Shown: positions 1-5,152 of the stretch, in pieces
Position numbering within the stretch: position 1 is the first letter of the stretch
How the letters are laid out: each line of letters opens with the position of its first letter
Source of the DNA: Ahrensia sp.
GTDB taxonomy: Bacteria; Pseudomonadota; Alphaproteobacteria; Rhizobiales; Rhizobiaceae
DNA: 5,152 bases
Direction of reading: 5' to 3'
Assembly: GCA_003233475.1 (NCBI GenBank)
Contig: QILU01000213.1
Span: 1-5,152 of the forward strand
Translations under genes and position numbers: made by a program
Notes under the pieces: model-generated
Databases searched by the model: none
What the model saw: only the letters and a program-made list of their open reading frames with translations
What the model was told of the DNA's origin: nothing

Positions 1-459
1 GGCCGTCATCAAAAATGTGCCCCTGATGTCCCTTGCAGCGGATGCAATGCACTTCAGTACGGGGAAGAAAGAGACCCCAATCTTTTTTTGTCCCCACAGC
101 ACCTTTGATCGCTTCGTAATAACTTGGCCACCCGGTGCGGCTGTCATATTTGGTTTCAGATCGGTAAAGTGGTAAACTACACCCGGCACAAAAAAATGTG
201 CCTGCACGCTTTTCGTCGTTCAACGGGCTGGTATAGGGGCGCTCGGTCGCCTCTTCGCGCAACACTGCATATTGTTCAGCCGTCAGGGAGCACTCTTTAC
301 CACCGGTACAATTTTCGTAGGCATCAAATTCAACCCGAATTCCGTGGTGGTGGTCAGTGGGTCGGTTGCCGCTTCAACCACCCGCCTTCCAACAATTCCG
401 TTTCCCACCAATGCAACCATAACGGCTGATGTGCCAAGTAAAATAGCTCTGCGGTTCAT
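1..459 (-). pseudogene. msrB: Peptide-methionine (R)-S-oxide reductase MsrB, frameshifted and cut by the window edge
   Basis: MsrB reduces methionine-R-sulfoxide in oxidised proteins. From the ATG at 459 the first frame encodes a leader beginning MNRRAILLGTSAVMVALVG, a twin-arginine, hydrophobic, Tat-like export signal. That frame stops at TGA 285-283. The catalytic domain lies in another frame, open from 373 to the left edge with no ATG, GTG or TTG start before the domain. It reads LTAEQYAVLREEATERPYTS, then the first metal-binding CxxC (CAGC, codons at 190-179), SETKYDSRTGWPS, the second CxxC (CIRC, codons at 46-35) and GHQGHIFDDG. These are hallmark MsrB elements. The catalytic cysteine (RYCxN-type motif) would lie beyond the left edge and is not seen. 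Leader and domain can only be joined by a frameshift between about 373 and 286. Periplasmic location is inferred from the leader. The family is near certain; whether the gene is truly broken or the sequence has an indel error is open. Confidence 0.85.
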
Positions 460-463
460 GGGT

Positions 464-469
464 TCACCT
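464..469 (-). promoter_or_regulatory. Ribosome binding site of msrB
   Basis: Read on the minus strand, AGGTGA sits four bases before the ATG at 459, in the context ACGAGGTGAACCCATG. This supports 459 as the start and ties the Tat-like leader to the MsrB domain that follows in a different frame. Confidence 0.6.
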
Positions 470-500
470 CGTTAAATTTTGTAGTCGCACGGTTCCTCAA

Positions 501-531
501 CCCTATATAGGCTAATTTTATGCCTATAGGG
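501..531. repeat. Nested palindromes forming a hairpin or operator-like element between the channel gene and msrB
   Basis: CCCTATATAGGC (501-512) and GCCTATAGGG (522-531) are inverted copies separated by an AT-rich 9-base spacer. The left arm has two extra bases, so the stem is 10 bp with a small bulge. The core of each arm is itself a perfect palindrome (CCTATATAGG and CCTATAGG). It lies about 50 bases downstream of the mscS stop and about 40 bases upstream of the msrB start. No T-run follows it on either strand, so it is not a standard intrinsic terminator. An operator or RNA-processing hairpin is possible. No confident -35/-10 pair for msrB was found in this 122-bp gap. Confidence 0.45.
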
Positions 532-581
532 ATAACGGAGTGCTCAATTTATGGTGAAAAGCCCGTTAGCCCAAACCGTGT

Positions 582-1949
582 TCAGGTTCCAATTTCCTGC
601 GGTGCTTCCGCGTCCAGCAAATCACCATCGAAATTACGTTCTTCTTCCTTGGTTAGTCGTTTATCCAGATCGGAATCGCGGGATACATCCCTTTCTTCAT
701 CGTCTAAAGCTTTGCTGGTTTTGGTCTTTTTAGCGGTTTTGGCCTTTGATTTGGTTTTAACACGCGAAGACAGTTTGGGCTGGTCTTCATCGAAACGTAT
801 CCGATAGATCGGTTCTGGCATCGAAATTCCTTCCGCTTCAAACGCACGTTTCACCTTGCGAATGGCTTCACTGCGCGCTTTAGCGAGGCTGGAATCGTCT
901 TGATTTATCCATCCTCCGAACCAAAGGGTTATGGAAGAATCGCCAATAGCATCAATTCGACCGCTTGCCGCCGGTTCGTCGAGCACAAAACTCAATCCCT
1001 TGATTTCGGTAAGCCCTATCTCAACCGCCCGGCTCAAATCTTCGGTTTCCACCCCTATGGTAAAACTGAAACGCCGTTCCGGGTTCAAGGAAAAGTTGGT
1101 GATCACCCCCTTGAACACGGTTGAGTTGGGAATACGCACATGGTTTCCGTCATAGCTAAGCAGCACAGTGGCGCGGGAAGTCAACGCAATGACATGCCCC
1201 TCGTGCCCGGCAATTTCCACACAATCACGGGGGCGAAATGGCTGGCGAAAGCTTAGAAGAATGGAAGCGATATAATTTTCAACCGTGTCTCGCACAGCAA
1301 AACCAAGCGCCAAACCTAAAATTCCGGCGGCCCCGAGAATTGTGCTCAAAAGCGCCGTCGCCCCCATAATATCGAGAGCCAGAACCAGACCGAGAACCAG
1401 AAACGACAGCCGAATAACCTGGCGTAACAAATTTGCCAGGAACTGATTGGGGGTAATCGCATCCCATGGGTTTTTCAGCCGCGCAATAAGAAATCCGATT
1501 GTTGCAATCAACGCAAAAACAAGCAGCCCCACCGCCATGATCGGCAACGCGGAAACAAATTGCGATATTCGCTCCTGAAACCGCTCCAACGCCGGGGTAA
1601 TACGTTTTTCCACAGACGTTTCCACATCGATCTGATTGTTGACTGTCACGACTCCCTCGATTTTTTGAGCCAATTCGGCGGCCTTTCCCACCTGTTCCAG
1701 TTCAAGCACTACGCCTTTCAGCGTCACCACCCCGCCATTGACGGTTACAAAAATATTTTGAAATTCCGGCAGTTGTTTCAACAGACTTCGCACTTTCACC
1801 TGAACCGCCTGGTCTTCATCGGTAGGGGTTTCCGCAACACGAACCTTGGCGGGTTCACTCGTTTGTCCCATGGCTTGGTATTGGGCGGTGGATAAAGGGA
1901 TCAGCATCGAGAAGCTAAAAACCAAAAACAACAGGAAGAAATTTTTCAT
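582..1949 (-). CDS. MscS-family mechanosensitive channel with N-terminal signal peptide and BON domain
   Basis: This 455-residue protein is probably an inner-membrane channel that opens under membrane tension to release solutes during hypo-osmotic shock. Residues 1-22 form a signal peptide ending LSTAQ. Residues about 47-112 form a BON domain, with VTVNGGVVTLKGVV and GVVTVNNQIDV; this domain type is linked to envelope binding in OsmY-like proteins. Membrane helices lie at about 135-157 and 176-195. The pore-lining helix (about 198-236) contains the glycine/alanine-rich LGAAGILGLALGFAVRDTVE typical of MscS. The MscS beta domain follows (about 237-290, with RIPNSTVFKGVITNFS), then the alpha/beta domain to about 385. 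A 70-residue tail is strongly basic at 396-413 and mostly acidic at 416-450. The start at 1949 is chosen because it yields the signal peptide and follows GAGAAG by five bases. The gene is divergent from the carnitine genes and co-directional with msrB. BON placed before MscS is less common than plain MscS; the role of the BON domain is inferred. Confidence 0.92.
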   Translation of the reverse strand: MKNFFLLFLVFSFSMLIPLSTAQYQAMGQTSEPAKVRVAETPTDEDQAVQVKVRSLLKQLPEFQNIFVTVNGGVVTLKGVVLELEQVGKAAELAQKIEGVVTVNNQIDVETSVEKRITPALERFQERISQFVSALPIMAVGLLVFALIATIGFLIARLKNPWDAITPNQFLANLLRQVIRLSFLVLGLVLALDIMGATALLSTILGAAGILGLALGFAVRDTVENYIASILLSFRQPFRPRDCVEIAGHEGHVIALTSRATVLLSYDGNHVRIPNSTVFKGVITNFSLNPERRFSFTIGVETEDLSRAVEIGLTEIKGLSFVLDEPAASGRIDAIGDSSITLWFGGWINQDDSSLAKARSEAIRKVKRAFEAEGISMPEPIYRIRFDEDQPKLSSRVKTKSKAKTAKKTKTSKALDDEERDVSRDSDLDKRLTKEEERNFDGDLLDAEAPQEIGT

Positions 1950-1978
1950 AACGACTTCTCAAATAGAGGGGCGAATCG

Positions 1979-2002
1979 AGTGTTGTTTCAGTTTACGACA
2001 CT
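1979..2002. repeat. Inverted repeat in the leader of the mscS-like gene
   Basis: AGTGTTGT (1979-1986) and ACGACACT (1995-2002) are inverted copies with seven of eight positions matching, separated by eight bases. The mismatch would be a G-U pair in RNA. The element lies 30-53 bases upstream of the channel start and just downstream of its putative -10 box. It could be a repressor operator or a leader hairpin. Confidence 0.4.
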
Positions 2003-2017
2003 TCCAACCCATATTGA

Positions 2018-2047
2018 ATCATTTGATGCAGATGGAAGCTCTTTCAA
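2018..2047 (-). promoter_or_regulatory. Putative sigma-70 promoter of the mscS-like gene
   Basis: On the minus strand, TTGAAA (2047-2042, five of six matches to the -35 consensus) is followed after 18 bases by AATGAT (2023-2018, four of six matches to the -10 consensus). Transcription would begin near 2011, giving a leader of about 60 bases that contains the inverted repeat at 1979-2002. The call rests on consensus matching in the only available divergent spacer. Confidence 0.35.
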
Positions 2048-2142
2048 TTTGCAGGAGCAAACCCCGACAAGTCGTTTTTTTGATTGCATCTCCATAATGT
2101 TTCCATCACGCTCACCGAAATATATCCATTCGGAACGAGACC

Positions 2143-3069
2143 ATGCCTTTACAAATGAACCGTGAAGTTTTCATCACCTGCGCCGTTACTGGTTCAGGCA
2201 GCACCCAGGATAAAAGCCCCCATGTTCCCCGTTCGCCCGAACAAATAGCCAACAGCGCAATTGATGCGGCAAAAGCCGGAGCCGCCATTGTGCATTGCCA
2301 TGTGCGAGACCCGAAAACCGGAGTTCCCTCACGCAGGCTGGATTACTATTCCGAACTAACCGATCGCATTCGTGATGCCGATGTTGATGTAGTGTTAAAC
2401 TTAACTGCCGGAATGGGCGGGGATATGGTTTTTGGCGGAACCGACAACCCGCTTCCCTTAAACGAGGACGAAACGGATATGGCGGGGGCCGCGGAACGGG
2501 TTGCCCATGTGGCCAAATGCCTGCCGGAAATTTGCACCCTTGATTGCGGCACCATGAATTTCGCCGAGGCCGATTATGTGATGACCAACACCCCCGGCAT
2601 GTTGCGGGCCATGGGGGCGATGATGACAAAGCTAGGGGTGAAACCGGAAATTGAGGCATTCGATACGGGCCATTTATGGTTTGCCAAACAACTGGTGGAG
2701 GAGGGGGTATTGGATAAAGACGCCCTGGTGCAATTATGCATGGGGGTGCCATGGGGCGCTCCGGATGATCTCAACACCTTCATGGCTATGGTCAACAACG
2801 TGCCGGAAAACTGGAACTGGAGCGCGTTCTCCCTTGGCCGCAACCAAATGCCTTATGTGGCCGCAGCCGTTTTGGCCGGCGGCAATGTGCGGGTTGGGCT
2901 GGAAGATAACTTAATGTTGGAACGCGGCGTGTTGGCCACCAACGCCCAGGCCACCAACGCCCATTTGGTGGAAAAAGCCGTCGGAATAATTGAAAACCTC
3001 GGAGCGAAAGTTATTGGCCCGGAGCAAGTGCGCAAAAAGCTTGGGCTGGTAAAGCAGGCGGCAAAATGA
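2143..3069 (+). CDS. cdhC: Beta-keto acid cleavage enzyme (BKACE, DUF849), probably 3-dehydrocarnitine-cleaving
   Basis: BKACE enzymes are cytoplasmic, metal-dependent condensing and cleaving enzymes. They convert a beta-keto acid plus acetyl-CoA into acetoacetate plus a new acyl-CoA. Here the likely substrate is 3-dehydrocarnitine and the product betainyl-CoA, because the next gene encodes carnitine dehydrogenase. Visible marks are MNREVFITCAVTGSG at the N-terminus, the metal-binding HxH in IVHCHVRD (His51, His53), NLTAGMGGD (86-94), EAFDTGH (171-177), GVPWGAP (201-207) and RVGLEDN (250-256) with the conserved Arg, Glu and Asp. The 308-residue length fits the family. Start 2143 is preceded by a weak GGAACGAG. 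The ATG at 2155 begins the conserved MNREVFITC block but has no ribosome site, so the true start could be either. The gene ends in an ATGA overlap with cdhA. Its C-terminal part holds a perfect 15-bp tandem duplication that repeats ATNAQ/ATNAH. The family is firm; the substrate is inferred from context and resemblance. Confidence 0.9.
   Translation: MPLQMNREVFITCAVTGSGSTQDKSPHVPRSPEQIANSAIDAAKAGAAIVHCHVRDPKTGVPSRRLDYYSELTDRIRDADVDVVLNLTAGMGGDMVFGGTDNPLPLNEDETDMAGAAERVAHVAKCLPEICTLDCGTMNFAEADYVMTNTPGMLRAMGAMMTKLGVKPEIEAFDTGHLWFAKQLVEEGVLDKDALVQLCMGVPWGAPDDLNTFMAMVNNVPENWNWSAFSLGRNQMPYVAAAVLAGGNVRVGLEDNLMLERGVLATNAQATNAHLVEKAVGIIENLGAKVIGPEQVRKKLGLVKQAAK
2934..2963 (+). repeat. Perfect 15-bp tandem duplication inside the BKACE gene
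   Basis: GGCCACCAACGCCCA occurs twice back to back (2934-2948 and 2949-2963), in frame, giving LATNAQATNAHLVEKA. Related enzymes, as recalled, have a single copy (LA-S/T-NAQLVE-type) after the active-site RVGLEDN block. The second copy therefore appears to be a five-residue insertion caused by slippage. Confidence 0.9.
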
Positions 3070-4088
3070 GTGAAATCAAAAAAGCCGCCGTAATAGGTGG
3101 TGGTGTTATTGGCGGCGCGTGGGCAGCACGGTTTGTGTTCAATGGTATCGACTGCAAAATATTCGACCCCCACCCGGAAACGCCGCGCATTGTTGGTGAG
3201 GTAATAGTGAACGCGGAACGTGCCTATGCCGCCCTCACCGACGCGCCCTTTCCACCGCGCGGAAATCTAAGCTTCGTTCGCGAGCTGGAAGAGGCTGTTG
3301 AAGACGCCGATTTGATACAGGAATCCGTTCCCGAACGAATTGAGCTGAAACAAAAAATCCATATGCAAATAGATGCGGCAGCAAAAGAAACCGCGCTCAT
3401 CGGTTCATCCACATCGGGCCTGTTGCCATCCGATATTCAGACAAAAATGATGCACCCGGAACGAATGTTTGTGGCCCACCCCTATAACCCGGTTTACCTG
3501 CTGCCGCTGGTGGAAATTGTTGGCGGACGGCAAACCAGCGATGAAACCATTACCCGCGCCCACCAAGCCTATCAACAAATCGGTATGAAGCCGATCACCA
3601 TCCGCAAGGAAATTGATGCTTTTGTTGGCGATAGATTGCTGGAAGCGGTGTGGCGCGAAGCGCTTTGGCTGATTAAGGACGATGTGTGTACCGTGGAAGA
3701 ACTTGACGACATCATGCGCTATTCTTTTGGCATGCGCTGGGCGCAAATGGGGCTTTTCCAAACCTACCGAATTGCTGGCGGCGAAGCGGGAATGCGCCAT
3801 TTCATCAACCAGTTTGGCCCAACCCTTGGCCCAACCCTAAGTTTGCCCTGGTCAAAACTCATGGACGTGCCGGAGCTGGATGAGAAGCTGATTGATAAAA
3901 TTGTTAAACAAAGCGACGCTCAGGCCGGTGGCCTGGGAATTCGTGATCTGGAACGGATACGCGATGAAAATCTTGTTGGCATTATGCAGGTGTTGGCTAA
4001 AAGCAATGACGGCAAAGGCTGGGGTGCGGGGAAGTTGCTCAACGCCTATGAAGCCAAACTCAAAGCGAAAGCGGCGAATGACACATGA
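3066..4088 (+). CDS. cdhA: L-carnitine 3-dehydrogenase (3-hydroxyacyl-CoA dehydrogenase superfamily)
   Basis: This NAD-dependent cytoplasmic enzyme oxidises L-carnitine to 3-dehydrocarnitine, the substrate of the preceding BKACE. Residues 7-34 form the Rossmann start: AAVIGGGVIGGAWAARF with the GxGxxG loop (Gly11, Gly13, Gly16), and Asp34 where NAD-binding proteins hold the adenosine ribose. Further marks are QESVPER (85-91), GSSTSG (113-118) and VAHPYNPVYLLPLVE (136-150), whose His138 and Glu150 match the family's catalytic pair. HPYNPVYLLPLVE is characteristic of carnitine dehydrogenases rather than fatty-acid HADs. The C-terminal helical domain carries RWAQMGLFQTYRIAGGEAGMRHF (first part at 224-235). 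At 340 residues it is the short, unfused form; some relatives carry a C-terminal thioesterase domain that is absent here. The start overlaps the cdhC stop (ATGA) and the stop overlaps the next ATG the same way, which implies translational coupling. A 12-bp tandem duplication adds GPTL near residue 251. Confidence 0.92.
   Translation: MSEIKKAAVIGGGVIGGAWAARFVFNGIDCKIFDPHPETPRIVGEVIVNAERAYAALTDAPFPPRGNLSFVRELEEAVEDADLIQESVPERIELKQKIHMQIDAAAKETALIGSSTSGLLPSDIQTKMMHPERMFVAHPYNPVYLLPLVEIVGGRQTSDETITRAHQAYQQIGMKPITIRKEIDAFVGDRLLEAVWREALWLIKDDVCTVEELDDIMRYSFGMRWAQMGLFQTYRIAGGEAGMRHFINQFGPTLGPTLSLPWSKLMDVPELDEKLIDKIVKQSDAQAGGLGIRDLERIRDENLVGIMQVLAKSNDGKGWGAGKLLNAYEAKLKAKAANDT
3814..3837 (+). repeat. 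Perfect 12-bp tandem duplication inside cdhA
   Basis: TTGGCCCAACCC is repeated head to tail (3814-3825 and 3826-3837), giving FGPTLGPTLSLPW. Carnitine dehydrogenases, as recalled, read FGPAL followed directly by a few residues and PW. The extra GPTL therefore looks like an in-frame four-residue insertion in a conserved helical region. Confidence 0.9.
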
Positions 4089-5152
4089 ATTTTGAACTCA
4101 CCCAGGAGCAAAGCCTCATCATTGAAACCACCCGCGCTTTTGTGGAATGAGGCGGAAGTGGAACGCACCGGCGTTTTGCCCATGGAAATTGTCAAAGAGA
4201 TACAATCCAAAGCCATTGCTGCGGGATTGTATGCGGCCAATATCCCGGAGGAATTTGGCGGCGGTGGTTTGGACACCCTCACCTGGTTGCTTTATGAAAA
4301 AGAACTGGGCCGCGCCAATTATGCCCTGCACTGGACAGGCGTTGCTCGCCCTTCAAATATTCTTTGTGCCGGAACCGCCGAACAACGGGAGAAATATCTC
4401 ACCCCCTGTGTGAAGGGCGAAACATGGGATTGCCTTGCCATGAGCGAACCCGGCGCGGGCTCAGACCTGCGCGGCATGAAGGCTTCCGCAAAACAAGATG
4501 GTTCAGATTGGATACTAAACGGCACCAAACATTTTATCAGCCATGCCGATTTGGCTGGCTTTACCATCGCCTTCATGAAAACGGGAGAAGAGGAAACCCT
4601 ACGCGGGCCGAAGGCGCTGATTACCGCGTTCTTTGTAGATAAAGGCATAAAAGGTTTTATGGTTCGTGACGGTTACAGCAATGTTTCCCACCGGGGTTAC
4701 ACCAACGCCATTTTGGAATTTGACGATTGTCGGATCCCCGCCGAAAACATTCTTGGAGAAGTGCATAAGGGTTTTGATGTGGCTAATGACTGGCTCGGGG
4801 CCACGCGCTTGCAGGTAGCCGCAACTTGCCTTGGCCGGGCTGACCGGGCCTTTAACCATTCGGTGGAATACGCCTCGACACGCAAACAATTCGGTCAGCA
4901 GATTGGCAAGTTTCAGGGGGTCAGTTTCAAACTCGCCGACATGGCAATGGAGTTGAAAGCGGCTGAATTGCTGACCTTCGAAGCCGGATGGAAATTTGAT
5001 CAAGGCACCTGCACCGACACCGACATGGCCATGGCCAAACTAAAGGCCACCGAAATGCTGGCCTTTGTGGCGGACGAAGCCATACAAATTCATGGCGGCA
5101 TGGGGTTGATGGATGAATTGCCGCTGGAACGCATTTGGCGCGATGCCCGCAT
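4085..5152 (+). pseudogene. Acyl-CoA dehydrogenase, frame broken near the N-terminus and cut by the window edge
   Basis: Acyl-CoA dehydrogenases are FAD enzymes that introduce a 2,3-double bond into acyl-CoA and pass electrons to ETF. The ATG at 4085 overlaps the cdhA stop and encodes MNFELTQEQSLIIETTRAFVE before TGA at 4148-4150. The rest of the protein is open in another frame from about 4146 to the right edge: EAEVERTGVLPMEIV, then IPEEFGGGG, then the FAD-contact signature AMSEPGAGSDLRG (4437-4475). It continues with NGTKHFISHAD, SHRGY, STRKQFGQQIGKFQG and the second signature QIHGGMGLMDELPLERIW (from 5085). Relatives, as recalled, read FVEKELxPHEDEVERTG. The seen FVE/EAEVER junction fits loss of about 17 bases covering KELxP and part of the His codon. 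An in-frame ATG at 4182 could start a protein lacking about 40 residues, but it has no obvious ribosome site. The catalytic glutamate region lies beyond the window. The substrate is unknown; the operon suggests a carnitine- or gamma-butyrobetaine-derived CoA ester. Confidence 0.85.

Noticed and set aside
1381..1401. AGAACCAGA repeated with 12-base period in the channel gene
   Set aside because: It encodes LVLGLVLAL in a membrane helix, a normal low-complexity hydrophobic pattern of MscS proteins.
1560..1895. Plus-strand open frame of 111 codons opposite the channel gene
   Set aside because: It is antisense to a well-supported BON-MscS gene, shows no recognisable domain and has no ribosome site I could see.
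2065..2081. CGAC-AA-GTCG followed by seven T residues, resembling an intrinsic terminator
   Set aside because: The stem is only 4 bp with a 2-base loop, and no plus-strand gene ends upstream of it; the spacer lies between divergent genes.
2093..2098. CATAAT, a near-consensus -10 box for the carnitine operon
   Set aside because: No acceptable -35 box lies 15-19 bases upstream; TTGATT at 2080-2085 is far too close.
2186..2752. Minus-strand open frame of 188 codons opposite the BKACE gene
   Set aside because: It is proline- and arginine-rich with no family motif, as expected of the antisense of a real coding gene.
4148..4150. TGA in the acyl-CoA dehydrogenase read as a recoded (selenocysteine) codon
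   Set aside because: The family sequence continues in a different frame, so reading through TGA would not restore the protein.
4147..4413. Open frame starting MRRKWNAP over the broken acyl-CoA dehydrogenase
   Set aside because: It is an out-of-frame shadow; the frame beginning near 4146 carries clear acyl-CoA dehydrogenase motifs throughout.

Overview
The window looks like chromosomal DNA from an alphaproteobacterium. This is inferred from protein resemblance (carnitine-type BKACE, carnitine dehydrogenase, Tat-leader MsrB) and from mid-range base composition. No RNA gene, phage, insertion sequence or CRISPR array is visible. I ran no database search, so family assignments rest on recognised motifs and recalled family sequences.

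Layout. Two genes lie on the minus strand. The first is a methionine sulfoxide reductase B gene (msrB, 1-459) that is cut by the left edge and carries an apparent frameshift between its leader and its catalytic domain. The second is a complete gene (582-1949) for a secreted-leader BON-domain fusion to an MscS-type mechanosensitive channel. A 193-bp divergent spacer (1950-2142) follows, with a plausible promoter and an inverted repeat for the channel gene. On the plus strand come three tightly coupled genes. They are a beta-keto-acid cleavage enzyme (cdhC-like, 2143-3069), an L-carnitine dehydrogenase (cdhA-like, 3066-4088) and an acyl-CoA dehydrogenase (4085 to the right edge). Each junction is an ATGA stop/start overlap.

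How the genes work together. CdhA would oxidise L-carnitine to 3-dehydrocarnitine. The BKACE enzyme would then react it with acetyl-CoA to give acetoacetate and betainyl-CoA, which leads to glycine betaine. The thioesterase that usually finishes this route is neither fused to CdhA nor present in the window. The acyl-CoA dehydrogenase occupies the next position and may feed a related acyl-CoA, such as gamma-butyrobetainyl-CoA, into the route; that is inference only.

Most unusual aspect. The locus shows several small length changes. There is a perfect 15-bp tandem duplication in the BKACE gene and a perfect 12-bp tandem duplication in cdhA, both in frame and both in normally conserved stretches. 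There is a frame-breaking loss near the start of the acyl-CoA dehydrogenase gene, best explained by about 17 missing bases, and a frameshift in msrB. Either the locus is accumulating slippage-type indels, or the assembly has errors. I see no convincing evidence of a wholly new biological system.
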